This document shows positions 14,231 to 25,643 of a DNA stretch of 64,000 bases, in pieces. Both the position numbers and the translations under genes were made by a program. How positions within the stretch are numbered: position 1 is the first letter of the stretch; the number at the start of each line of letters is the position of its first letter. The notes beneath the pieces were generated by a model. The model had not been told where the DNA came from, did not search any database, and worked only from the letters and a program-made list of their open reading frames with translations. The stretch comes from Mastigamoeba balamuthi (lineage: Eukaryota; Evosea; Mastigamoebida; Mastigamoebidae): assembly GCA_902651635.1 (NCBI GenBank), contig CACRSC010001923.1:371401-435400 (forward strand). The letters run 5' to 3'.

Positions 14231-16634
14231 CTATTCAAAGAGCCTGACCAGGCTCTCGCCCTCTATCAGCCGAGAATCATAGTCGGGTCGGTCAACCTCC
14301 TCAGGATTCACCCATACAGATTGTCCGTTCACCGTCCACAGCAAGTCCCTCTGCAGTTCAACTCCGTTCTCCTTCAGCCAGCACGCCCACCGCCCCTGCT
14401 CGATCCCCAGTTGCGACCTCGACAGAACGTCCATGCTGAGCTCGCTCTCTGCCACCTTCTCCACAAAGAACTGGTCCTCGAAGCACTGCTCCGCTGTCAG
14501 GCTCACGGGCGGCGCCATCAGGATCGAGACGATCTCGTGCACGTCCTCCTCCGCCAACCGCAGCGACCACAGCAACAGCGTCCTCATCCGCGTCCGCAAC
14601 AGCTCCGCGGGCGTCAGTGGCGGCTGCAGCATCGCGCGTATCACGTCGATGAAGCCGCCGCGCCCGATGGCTTTGGGCTGCTGGTGCTCGATCCACCCAT
14701 CGCGACTCAGCGCAGCAAACAGCAGCGCGTCCCTGTAATACTCGAGGTGGTGACCGTTGACAGCAGACGCCCTGTCGAAGCAAAGGGGCTTCTGGACCAT
14801 GAGGCGGAGGGACTGGGCCATGCCCATGGCGCAGGCGAGGAAGAAGAGGCGGGCGGGCAGAGGCTGCTGCAGCTTCGTCGTCCAGTCGTCCTTGCCCAGC
14901 AGCTGATCCCAGCAGGCAGTGCCGTCATCGACTACCTGTATCGGGTCCCCCTCTGCGAACCCGACACCAATGACGCCCAGACAGCACCTGCCGCACAGGT
15001 TGTAGCCGCATGTGCAGCGCATCATCAGAACGCCAGGCCGCTGTGATTCGGGGTCGAACAACCGCTTGCACATGTCGCAGATCCATCCGCGGTCATAACC
15101 GCTGACGTGGACGAACTCGTCTTCAAGCAACGAGTGGAGCCGCTGGGAGCACAGCGGGCACCGGACATCCGAGTCGTCGAGCAGCCTGCGGTGCAGCTCG
15201 TGGCACGCCGAGCACTCGTTGCCGGCCTCGAGCCCGCACAGCAAGCCGCCCCTGTACGTTCGCGGTGCCCTGTCATCGAGCACAGCGCCGCAGTAGACCC
15301 CGCCGATGGTGTTGTTGGGCCCGAAGAACACCGGCCGGCCCCGCGAGTTGACCAGGCCGTCCAGCCCCTCGAGACGGCGCGAGCGCAACGGGGGCTCTTC
15401 CCCAGAAGAGCTTCTTCGGGACGGGCTGTGCGAGCGGGCCGTACATGAAGGTCTGCAGGGGGTCCAGCGGCATCAGGCCGGCAACTCCCATCGCGCACGC
15501 GCAGCACAGCTTGTAGTCGCACGTGCAGCGCATCAGCAGCGAGCCGTCCAGGGCAACCCTGGCCCTCTCCCTACAGAAGTCGCTACGGCACATGGAGCAC
15601 CACCAGTTGACAGTGGACGACACAGGGTCAGAGTTCAAGTCCGCCTCACTGATGACGGCCAGGCGTGCGCTCCCGGGGCAGTTGGGGCAGGCCGCGACAA
15701 CGCTCTGGAGAAGTCCGCGGAGCATCTCGCGACAGGCGCCGCACTGCTTGCCCGACTGCGCGGAGCACAGCGCGTCGGTGCCTGGCAGCCGGCAGTTGCA
15801 GTAGAGGCCCACGCGGCGCCGCATTCCCACGTCGCAGCACACGCGCCGCCCCTCCGTGTTGTATGCCCCTGCTGCGGTCTCACTAATGAGTTTCGTATGT
15901 GTCTGTGGAGCTTTCAATTGACTGTGTGTGTGCGTGGCAGGAGTAGTGACCTTTATGGGATGGGATGGAGGGGGCGAAGGCTTGAACCTGAGAGGCCCGT
16001 GAGGCGGTGCGCGTCGTCGACCACGGGAGCCACGCCACTGTAGAGCTTCACGGGGGCCCCTGCCAGCGGGTCCACGTGCTCGAAGTCTCGAGTGCTGGCG
16101 ACCACCGCCACAAACTGCTCCGCGATGTCCCTCGCTGCCTCCTCCTCCCCCGCCTCCCTGCCATCCTCTCCCACGTCAGCACCATTCACAACCCGTGGCT
16201 GCAGAGGGCTGCCGGAGGGAGAGGGAGAAGAGGGCATGCCTTCCGAGGGCATGGAGGAGGAAGCAGACGAGCTCGGCAGCGCGGCCAGCAGAGCGCCAGC
16301 GGAGGAGCGAGGGGCCCAGGGGCCCTCCCAGCAGCGCCCTGGCGTCCCCCAGGCGCCCCCGCGCCACCGCCCCCACCAGGGCGTCGCAGGCAGGGGCGTC
16401 GGTGGCCTCGGGGGGCTCGCAGGCGCTGCGGTGGGCCGCGCGGAGCTGCGCCACGCAGGGCCCTGCCAGCGCTGCAGGGAACGCCAGCGCCAGCCACACC
16501 AGGTCCCCCCCGCACACTCGCCCCACCACGTGGCTCCGCAGCTGCCACGCCGTCTCCAGCGCTGCTACTGTGCGGTTGTTGCCGTTGGCAGTGCTGGAGG
16601 TCCGGGCACCGGTGTTTGTTGTGTTGCAGCTCAT
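14231..16634 (-). CDS. Double zinc-block protein, divergent paralogue with one frame break
   Basis: This is a paralogue of the + gene at 17047. Exon 1 starts at 16634 (MSCNTTNTGARTSS) and holds VETAW-like ...LETAWQLRSHVVGRVCGGDL. After an intron ending CTGACGTGGGAGAG, ...EEEAARDIAEQFVAVVAST follows (15953-16205). A second intron is probably needed near 15900-16030, because the frame otherwise meets a stop. The first Cys block (15400-15900: VGLYCNCRLPG, CGACREMLRG, CPNCPGSA, WWCSMCRSDF, LLMRCTCDYKLCCAC) reaches a +1 frame break near 15385. The second block and the C-terminal helical region (14231-15388) then read cleanly, ending VRLFE. The break may be a sequencing error or an early pseudogene lesion. 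Its function is unknown, and the C-terminal half is roughly 70% identical to the sister gene by eye. Confidence 0.55.
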
Positions 16635-17046
16635 TGTCTGCTAGTATGTGCTGAAGTTATGGCAAAACAAAAAGTGAGAACACAAACAATTGTATTTTTG
16701 ACAGCACGGTTCCATTCACGCCGCAAAATATCTAAGAGGAGATACGGGACTATGGCCTTTGACGGGGGCAGAGAAGCCACAACCACTGTTTTCTAACTCT
16801 CGCGTCTGCAACGTGGGCCCAGGAAGAGGAGGTGTGTCCAGACGGAACTCGTACAAGGGCCTGCCCGTGTGAAATCGGGCACAACGCACAAGGGGAAGGG
16901 GCGGCAGCCATGGAAGGGGGCGGCTACGGCATCGTAGTTTGAGCGATTCGTTATCGAAAATACGCAGCGGTGATCAGGATTTCCCGATCCTGAACCCTCA
17001 CAGCCCGCGAACGAAACTGTACTGCAAAACTCTACTGGCGAACAGC
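16635..17046. promoter_or_regulatory. Shared upstream region of the divergent gene pair
   Basis: These 412 bp separate two start codons that face away from each other. The spacer is not itself an obvious palindrome, while the flanking exon 1 arms are near-identical inverted copies. It must contain both promoters, but I see no motif I can name with confidence. Confidence 0.5.
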
Positions 17047-19553
17047 ATGAGCTCCACCACAACAAACACCAGCACCGCCAACGGCAACACGCACGGTGCT
17101 GCAGCACCAGCAACAGAGCCGCAGCTGCGCAACGTGGTGCCCCGCCGTGCAGCATCGACCAACGGCAGCGGCACAGCAGCGGCAGCAGTGGAGACGGCAT
17201 GGCAGCTGCGGAGCCACGTGGTGGGGCGGGTGAGCGGGGGGGACCTGGTGTGGCTGGCGCTGGCGTTCCCTGCAGCGCTGGCAGGGCCCTGCGTGGCGCA
17301 GCTCCGCGCGGCCCACCGCAGCGCCTGCGAGCCCCCCGAGGCCGCCGACGCCGCTGCCTGCGACGCCCTGGTGGGGGCGGTGGCGCGGGGGCGCCTGGGG
17401 GACGCCAGGGCGCTGCTGGGAGGGCCCCTGGGCCCCTCGCTCCTCCGCTGGCGCTCTGCTGGCCGCGCTGCCGAGCTCGTCTGCTTCCTCCTCCATGTCC
17501 TCGGCAGGCATGCCCTCTTCTCCCCCTCTCCGCTCTCCCCTCTTGCTCTCTCTCTGCCCTCTGCAGCCCATGCGTTGTAAATGGTGCTGACTTGGGGGAG
17601 GGTGGCAGGGAGGCGGGGGAGGAGGAGGCAGCGAGGGACATCGCGGAGCAGTTTGTGGCGGTGGTAGCCAGCACGCGGGACTGCGAGCACGTGGACCCGC
17701 TGGCTAAGAGGTCATGGAAGCTCTACACCGGCGACCCTCCCGTGATCGACATGTCGAAGGAACTCAAATGTACAGACCTCCTCACCTGCTCGGGGCACAC
17801 AAGGCGCCAGCGACTCCGCCACACACACACGATCAAATTGAGGGCGCCACAAGTGCGCACGAGTCTCACCGAGCTGTGGCACCGCTGCGCAGGGGCTCGA
17901 AACTCTGATAAGTGCAGTGTGCGCATCGGCGTGGGGATTCGTGGCCACGAGGGCCTCTACTGCGGCTGCGCGCTGCCCATCAACTACGCCGAGTGCTCCG
18001 TGCAGTCGGGCATTCAGTGCATCTCCTGCCGCGAGATGCTCACCGGGCTGCTCCAGAGCGCCTTCGGGGCCTGCCCCCACTGCCCCGGGACCGCGAGCCT
18101 GGTGGTTACCAGCGACCCCTACCCGAGCGCACCCACGACCCACTGGCGGTGCTCGGTGTGCCACACCGAGTTCGAGAAGCAGACGGGAAGGAAGGCTCTG
18201 GCTAACACGCTGCTGATACGCTGCGGCACGTGCGACTTCAAGCTGTGCCGCACGTGTGCCATGGCAGTGGCCGGCCTGACGCCCCGGGACCCCCAGCAGA
18301 CCTTCGTGTGCGACCCTCCCAGCTCTGCCGGCCCGCAGCCCGAGCAGGGCGAGCAGAAGACGCTCACCTGCACAGACTCCTTTACGCGCCGTCTCGAGGG
18401 GCTGGACGGCCTGGTCAACTCGCGGGGCCGGCCGGTGTTCTTCGGGCCCAACAACAACATCGGCGGGGTCTACTGCGGCGCTGTGCTCGACGACCAGGCG
18501 CTGCGCACGTACACCAACGGCTTCCTCTGCGGGCTCGAGGCCGGCAACGAGTGCTCGGCGTGTCACGAGCTGCACCGGCAGATCCTGGACGACAGGGTCG
18601 TCAGGTGTCCAAAGTGCTTGCAGCGTCTCCACCCGCAGCTGGCAGACGAGCTCTCCAGCCGCCGCAGGCACAGCACCCACCGCCTCCGGTCCGGGTGGAA
18701 GTGCGCCATGTGCGACGACCATTTCAAGTACAAGTTGGCGAGGCCAGGGGTGCTGGTGACGCGCTGCTCGTGCGGCCACTACGACCTGTGCAGCAGGTGC
18801 TACCTGGGCGTCATCGGGGCCGGGTTCTCCGACTCCGAGCGGATCTCCGAAACGGCCAGCACTGTCTACTGGGACCAGCTGCTGGGCTTTGACGACTGGA
18901 CGACGACGCTGCAGCAGCCTCTGCCTGCCCGTCTGTTCTTCCTCGCCTGCGCCATGGGCATGGCCCAGTCCCTCCGCATCATGCTCCAGAAGCCCCTCTG
19001 CCTCGACAGGGCGTCTGCTGTCGATGGCCACGACAGTCAATTCTACAAGGACGCGCTGCTGTTTGCTCTGATGCGCCGCGATGGGTGGATCGACCAGGAG
19101 CAGCCAGATGACATCGGACGTGGCGGCTTCGTCGACGTGGTCCGTGCGATGCTGCAGCCGCCACTGACGCCCGCGGAGCTGTCGCGGTCGCGGGTGAGGA
19201 CGCTGTTGCTGTGGTCGCTGAAGTTCGCGGAGGAGGACGTGCACGAGATCGTCTCGCTCCTGATGGCACCGCCGGTGAGCCTGACAGCGGAGCAGTGCTT
19301 CAAGGACCAGTTCTTCGTCGAGAAGGTGGCGGAGAACGAGCGCAGCGTGGAAATGCTGTCGAGATCGCAGCTGGGGATCGAGCAAGGCCGGTGGGAGTGC
19401 TGGCTAACGGAGAACAGCGTTGAGCTGAAGCGAAGCAGTTGTCTTGTGGTGGACGGATGGGCTTTCGGGGAGGAGGATGAGGACGTCGATCGCCCCGACT
19501 ACGACACGAGGCTGATCGGTGGCGAGCACGTGCCCAGGCTCTTTGAGCACTGA
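17047..19553 (+). CDS. Double zinc-block protein, intact paralogue; family unrecognised
   Basis: Exon 1 runs from 17047 to 17496 (donor GTCCTC) or 17478 (donor GTCTGC), both phase 0. Exon 2 is 17601-19553, giving about 800 aa. The N-terminal 150 aa are Ala-rich with an ankyrin-like helical piece (DALVGAVARGRLGDARALLG). Two tandem Cys blocks follow. Block 1 has GLYCGCALP, CSVQSGIQCISC, CPHC, WRCSVC, RCGTCDFKLCRTC. Block 2 has GVYCGAVLDD, CGLEAGNECSACHELH, RCPKC, WKCAMC, RCSCGHYDLCSRC. The spacing (CxxC, CPxC, WxCxxC, RCxC...LCxxC) suggests several zinc sites per block. The C-terminal roughly 250 aa are helical and well conserved with the sister gene (LQQPLPARLFFLACAMGMAQ). No signal peptide or membrane segment is seen. 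I do not recognise the family and assign no function. Confidence 0.8.
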
Positions 19554-20097
19554 CACACAGCAGACGCCAATTTCTCAGCAACAAAGTGATTCTCAAAGAG
19601 GCCGTTGCGGCCATTGAGCAGCCGGAGAGACTCTCTCGTTCAAGGCAGAAACAAGAGGAGCAGGAGGCGGGCTTCATTGAGGTGAAAATCAGGTCTCTGA
19701 TTGTAGTATGATTCGATGAGACGCCGATTTCATCACCTCCAGCAGTCCTGGCCATGCATGCTTGGCAGGTCCGTCTCGGGCAGCACGTAGAGCTGCTGTG
19801 CGTGCACACACCATCTTGTACACTGCAGCAGCAGTGCGCACCACGAGATCAAGTTCTTCACGATCCTCCTCAAAGGGAACACACAGGGTCATGACCATCC
19901 TCTTCACCTGGCTAAGTGGTTCGATCCATGCACGTGCACGTGCCACAGACTTGTTGCTCCTTGCGTTCTTTGGTGAGTGTCCATGCATCTATACAACCAT
20001 GTCATCTGGCCTGGAGTCCTCGGGCTTGCAGCAGTTTATGAAGAATTCGGCAATACCCTGTCGTCTCGAGCATAGGAGAACTGAAAGCACTATCTAC
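19554..20097. other. Intergenic stretch, no supported gene
   Basis: A 99-codon minus-strand frame (19689-19988) reads moderately protein-like (PFEEDREELDLVVRTAAAVY) but has no partner exons, no recognisable domain and no paralogue in the window. Otherwise I see only downstream flank of the preceding gene, grading into AT-rich DNA. Confidence 0.5.
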
Positions 20098-20127
20098 CAT
20101 ATTCCTGTGGGAGGGAAAGGGGCATTT
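20098..20127 (+). repeat. Left inverted repeat of the piggyBac-type element
   Basis: This 30-nt sequence, beginning CATATTCCTGTGGGAGGGAA, matches the reverse complement of 25644-25673 without mismatch; similarity fades inside (GGCATTTT...). Outer flank: ...CTATCTAC. Confidence 0.8.
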
Positions 20128-20735
20128 TGCCATGAAAAAGAGACGGAAAAACTAGTACAAAAGGCAGATTTTTGGAGCAAAAAAAGGAAAACAATGAAAC
20201 GCAGTGGCGAAAAATTGTAAAAAAAGACATGATTATTATCGGAGTGATTTCGGAAAATCAAACAATATAGTTTGAAAAAGAGTACATTTTTTGTGTATTG
20301 AGAGTTTTAAATATTTTGGCAGAAGCAATATTCCAATTAAGACCGGAAAGAGCACATATTTAGTTGCAAAAGAAAGAAAACAAATACATAAAGAAATGAA
20401 GAGATATTAATTATTGTATAAATGGGATGTAAAACAGGTAATTTTATAGGCAGACACAGATAGAGAGTCAAAGAGAGATGTTTATTTGCTGACTTTGGAA
20501 AAGCTGCAAGAGCAGCTGAAAAACCAAGGAGAGCAAACAGGAAGCAAAGGAGGTAAGAAGGGATTACCTCCTCCTGCGCTTCGGGGCAGGTTTGGAGGGG
20601 GAGGAAGAGAGAGCATGCTTGGAAGCAGAGGAAGAGGGAGGAGAGGCAGGGGGCTCAGAATCAGCAGCTGGTGCAGCTGACTGGGAAGAATCGGGCAGAC
20701 CAGACAGGGTTGCCTGAGGGGCATCACTGGTCTGG

Positions 20736-23134
20736 TCAGTGAGGGGCGAAAGAGGTGTGTGGGATGTTAAAGGAGATGTTGTCCCACAGTCCATCAGACA
20801 GGCCAGAGAACAGGAGGCCAAAGTCATCGTTGGACATGGGGGATTCATCTGCAATAGAAGGTGAGGAAAAGAGGAAGGAAAAGAGCAGTACCCTCCCACT
20901 GGATGATGTTGGTGATTATGGCGACCTTGAAAGCGGAGACGGCCTGGATGGACATGGAGAGGGAGACAAAGACGGCCCACATGCTGTAGAAGGCGAGGGG
21001 GTTGGCAGGAGGGACAGAACCGGAGGCGTTGAGAAGCAGTTTGGGGCAGTCTGAAGACTCTGCTGCTCTGATGGAGGGCAAGGAGATGGTGACAGAGAAG
21101 CCCATGGGGAGGTCGCCGGAGGTGCCAAGAGGAAGGAAGCCAGAATGGTGGCGATAAGTCCTCATTGGAGTGGAGATGTGGATGGAGGTCTTGGAGAGCC
21201 TCTTGGTGCAATTGTCGAGGAACTCTAAGGGGGAATAAGTCGGACAAAAACAGGGGGAAAAGCATACTCTTGAAGGGCTTGTCGGTGAGTTCCTTCCAGG
21301 AGAGGGGCTCAGTGAAGTGCTGCTCCCAGTGGTCGATGAGGTTGGTAAGGGCGCTGTTGGTGGTGATGTCGGTGCCATTGTCAGAGAAGATGTACTTAAG
21401 GCAGGTCATCTGGCAAGCAGTGCTGAGGTAGAGGAAGCTGAGGTTGGTGAGATTGGTGCGGCTGCGGAAGCAGGGATGAGGGGTCGGGGCCATGAGGTTG
21501 TTGTTGATGAGGGCGAGGACAGAGGGATCAATGTGGTCAATGGCATTCATGAACTTGGCGAAGAAGTTCTCCTTGATGCGAGTGTGGCTGAGGAAGGAGC
21601 ACTCGCGAAGGGCGATGTTGTAGAGCTCGAAGTGGGTCAAGGGGGACTCGCGCTGATTGCCAGCAGAGTCATGGGTCCTAAAATGAAGTGAATAACCGAT
21701 TAAATAACAGAGGGAAAAGGGAGACACCTGAGATGGGCGATGCGGATGAGCTGGTCAATCCATGTCTCGTGGCGAGCAGCCATGGTGATCTTGTTAATGG
21801 CCTTGCCAAAGTACATGAAGAGGGGGACAGGCATCGCTGCATGAAATGAATGAGAAAATGGAGGGAAGAAAGGAAGGGCAATACTGGAGCGGTAGACAGT
21901 GACATGGATGGAGATGAGGCAGAGCATCCTCCAGAAGGACGAGGAGGCAGCCATCACATCACTGATGGCGGGGAGCTGGAAGTTATAGTGCTCCATGACG
22001 TGGATGAAGAGGATGGAGATGATGCAGTGGTTGTGGTCGAGCTGGAGGTACAAGGCATTGGAGCCTGATCCGTAGTGGATGATGGGGATCTCCTGCTCGA
22101 ACATGGTGGAGTGGCCATGCTTCTTAGCAGCCATGTACTGCTGCACTACGGCCTGGACGCCAATGACACGCTCGAAGACGTGGCCGAAGATGTCGCCAAA
22201 GGAGATGTTAGTGACCTCGCTGAACTTGTACTGGGCATTGATCTGGTTGAGGGACATGCTGGAAGGCAGCTCCTTGGCGTGGCCAGTGCTGACCTTCTTC
22301 TTCTTCTTCTTGGGAGCAGGAGAAGGGACGGGTGCTTGAGAGGACATGACATCCTCCTCCTCGTCGATGACGCAGAAGCGATCATCCACTGGACGATCTC
22401 CTGCAAATGGAAAAAGGCCAGCATTAGAAAAAAGTCAAAATTTCGCGCACACACGTATACGTGCATCCATGTAAAATCTAAGGTATTTTGATATCCCTTT
22501 TTACCTATTGAAATGGCCCCACTTTCCGAACCCTCCCAAAAATGTCAAATTTTTGCACATGCGCGTATACGCGCACGTGTGTAAAATCTGGGATTTCGAC
22601 CTATGTCAAATGATGCCACAAATCATTCAATCTTTAATTAATAAGCAAAAAATTGATCAAAAACAACGTTTTACCATACGGTACTCTTAAAATCCCATCA
22701 TGTATGATATACCAAAAAGTCCCATTTTATGCGGATGCATGTATATGTGCGTGAGCGAAAAAATGGGCTTTTTGGGGTGGGGGGAAAATGTCGCTAAATT
22801 ACAGTGCTATCCGCAAAGGAAAAACATACCTTCAGTCTGAGCTGCCTGGATGGCCATCAGCTCTGCTCTCACCAGCTTTGCTACCTCTGCTGCTCCCTGT
22901 TCATGGAGTGAGTGGGGGATAATAAGGGCTATGCTTTACCTTGGTGCACTTGTGTGCCATCGCCATCTCAATGATGTCCTTCTGGTTCATCCCGCCACAC
23001 ACCCACTTCCACCGTGCCGCGTTCGTCAGCCACGACATGAAGCGCCCCAGCAGCATGATGTCCGGGTTCTTCTGCAGGAACTCTGGGTCTGCCAACGGGA
23101 TGGCCAACCCTACATACTCCGTGTTTGCACTCAT
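20736..23134 (-). CDS. Second gene of the piggyBac-type element, function unknown
   Basis: Six exons (23134-22940, 22896-22830, 22400-21728, 21677-21268, 21224-20892, 20848-20736) give 596 aa with every splice phase consistent; the shortest intron is 43 nt. The N-terminus reads MSANTEYVGLAIPLADPEFL. A Lys run (KKKKKK, about residue 110) could be a nuclear signal. The middle is helical and moderately hydrophobic (FGDIFGHVFERVIGVQAVVQ, LTHFELYNIALRECSFLSHT), and the end is acidic/hydrophobic (NDDFGLLFSGLSDGLWDN). I recognise no domain. The 3' region also holds an open overlapping frame to 20564 ending in RRRR, usable if the last acceptor shifted. An AATAAA on this strand at 20482-20487 could end the transcript. 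Its position between the inverted repeats makes it element cargo or an accessory transposition factor. Confidence 0.7.
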
Positions 23135-23443
23135 CTTTGTTCTGTCTGTTTTGACCGTTATCTCCCTTGGTTTTGTGCATCCAAAATATCTACAACTGTC
23201 TTTCCTTCTTGTTTCCATTATTATCTCTGCTCCTGTGCCCCTTCAAAATATCTCCATTATATCTTCCTTACATTCTGCAGTCTTGTCAACGGCTTCATCA
23301 ATGTTTCTTCTCCTCATCTCCATTCTCCCCCTCTCCTCTGCTACTCTCTTCCCCTCCAGTCCCAGTGATGGGGTATTCCTATTCCTCCCATTTCCAGCTA
23401 ACTTCCTATATAGGGCCCTACCCATGGCTGGTCCACCTATGCT

Positions 23444-25448
23444 ATGCCCCCCTCTGCCCTTCACTGGAATCCCTTGTCTGCCTCTGGCCCCAGAGCAATG
23501 CCCTTCCTCATTGGCACTCCTCGTGACTACTTTGACCTCCTCCTCTCCCCTGCCTTCATCCAGCATCTCTGCAATGTACTCTCTTCCCTTCTTCCCTTTC
23601 CTTTCATTTCTCCTCTCATTATTCCCCTAGGAAACAAACTACTTTGCCTCTGCGGTTTATCCCTGTCGTATTTCATCCCGCAATAGGGCTAAGTTCCTGG
23701 CCCGCTGGTTTCCTGTCACTCTCCTAGAGATGTATCGCTACCTCTCTCTCATACTTCTCGATGGTATGTATGCTCTCTCTCTTTCTTTCACTTTCTCTGG
23801 CCTCCTGTCCTTACCTCCTGTCCTCACCCCCTGTCCTCACCCCCTGTCCTCACCCCCTGTCCTTCTAGGTCTCAATCCAACCCACTCCTGGGATGAACAC
23901 TGGAGAGGCTGGACTGCAAACCCCCATTTCCTTCAGGCTATGCGCCTCTATAGGTTCAAGGACATTCACAGGTGTTTTCACGTCTCAAATAACAAGTCCT
24001 TCACAACCTCTCTCGTTGATCCTCTCTTCAATGAGGTCCTCTCAAACAGTCAGCAATTTTGGTCCCCTTTCGAATGGGTTACTGTCGATGAGGGAATTGT
24101 CCCCTTCAAGGGCCAGTGCCGTTTCAGGCAGTATGTCCCTGGCAAACCACACCCCACGGGAATCAAGGTCTTCTTGCTCGTCGATTCTGCTGGCTTCATT
24201 TGCTCCTTTCGTCTCTACACTGGTCCCCTCATCGCTGATAGCTGCCCCGATGGTCTCGAAAAAATCGAGACTGTTCTTATGCTCTTGGCCGACCTCCCTC
24301 ACGGTCTTCCTTTCAAGGTCATCCTTGACAACTGGTTTGGCTCCGAGAAAATGGCCAACGTTCTCCATGCTAAGGGCTATGGCTTTATTATGACTTGCCG
24401 TTCTGACTCTCCATCTTATCTCTGGGCTCAGTGGCTCTCTCCCTCTTCCTGGAAGCCTGCTTTCAACGAGTCTCGTTGGCTATGCCGTCTGCCTGGCTTC
24501 ACTGCTACTGCCTGGTGTGATACCTCTGTGGTTCACTTCCTTGACAATGTTGCTTCACCCCTGCAGGTTCGCCCTTTTTCTCATTCATTCTAACCCCTGT
24601 CTTAGCCTGTGCCCTATGAACGTCCTCGCTGTGCTGCTTTGTCCCCTCATTATACTGCCTCTCACCTCCAGCTGCCTCGTACCCGTTCGTTTCTCTGCCC
24701 CTCATTGCCATCTCATTTCTCTCAGCTCATGTGCTCTCCGATCCTGTTGTTGTTCGTGAGCTCTCTTTGTTCATTGGAGAGTTCGGTTCTGATGCTCAGT
24801 GTGGTGTATACACTGCAGCTACCTCTGAAAGGGCTGCCACCTGGGCCAATCAGTCATTGCCTTGCTGCTCTGACAAGCCTGTGTCCTATGCCCCTAGGTT
24901 CCTTCCCAGGGTGGCTCATTTATACCGTGTTGGCTACCATGGTGTGGATGCTGTCAACCAGATCATCAGCAACAACATCACTCATCACAAGTCTGCCACC
25001 TGGCCAGTTCATGTCTTCTGGACTGTTCTTCAGTACTCTGTCAACAATGCTTGGATTCTATACAAGGCCAACATGAATGACTTGGACATCTCTTATACTG
25101 ACTTCCTCTCTGCTGTTGCCCTGGACCTCAACTCCTGTGGCCTTTCTATGGATCAGACAGAGGCCACTAAATGGGTGTCAAACTTGCACCCCTGGTTTCG
25201 GCCTTTCTCTGCTGCCCTTAAGTCCACCTCTCTACCTGCCAATCATACTCTCGTTTCTCAATCGTGAGTTTTCCCTTTCGTTTTTCCTTTTTCTCATTCT
25301 GTTTACGTCAAATCCCATCAAAAGTGGCAAGTGTGCTGCCTGTAAATCGTCTACTGAAAAGAGAGGTTCCAGGACTACCTTCCTTTGCACTCAGTGCAAC
25401 CAGTGGTTTCATCGTCATTGTTGGCGGGTCACTCACACACAACAATAA
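23444..25448 (+). CDS. piggyBac-family DDE transposase (DDE_Tnp_1_7) with C-terminal Cys-rich finger
   Basis: Six exons (23444-23575, 23631-23763, 23869-24566, 24606-24678, 24726-25263, 25325-25448) give 565 aa in frame. Family landmarks in order are TPRDYFDLLLSPAFIQHLCN, then ETNYFASAVYP, FLARWFPVTLLEMYRYLSLI, FEWVTVDEGIVPFKGQCRFR (first catalytic Asp), HPTGIKVFLLVDSAGF, FKVILDNWFGSEKMANVL (second Asp), WCDTSVVHFLDN (third Asp), YHGVDAVNQIISNN, VNNAWILY, and a PHD-like tail C-x2-C...C-x2-C...HRHCW. The family cuts and pastes DNA at TTAA. All three acidic positions and the tail are present, so the enzyme may be functional. The first exon may be preceded by others: acceptor-like tracts occur at 23358 and 23490. 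AATAAA overlaps the stop codon. Confidence 0.88.
23815..23866 (+). repeat. Four-copy 14-bp minisatellite in a transposase intron
   Basis: The unit CCCTGTCCTCACCC is repeated about four times and forms the pyrimidine tract before the acceptor at 23868. It is likely to vary in copy number between element copies. Confidence 0.7.
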
Positions 25449-25643
25449 AGTGCCTTTTTCCCTGGTATTTTCTCTCATTTCTTTTTCTTCTTTCTCCAGA
25501 TATTATTGCATGAGTCAAAAATATGCACTTCTGCACACTCCTTTTCAATACATATTTGGTACGTTTTCTCATTTTTCCGTATTTGTTTTGGGTCATTTTT
25601 TGCAACAATAAAGTGCCATTTCTGCCAAAAGCCAAAATGCCCC

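Noticed and set aside
16092-16796. Plus-strand frames at 16007-16796 and minus-strand frames at 16793-17690
   Set aside because: They are antisense shadows of exon 1 of the divergent zinc-block genes. The pairs look alike only because the locus is palindromic.
21840-21900. Extra intron in exon 3 of the transposon accessory gene
   Set aside because: A pyrimidine-rich tract ending in CAG looks like an acceptor, but available GT donors do not keep phase, while the frame is open straight through.
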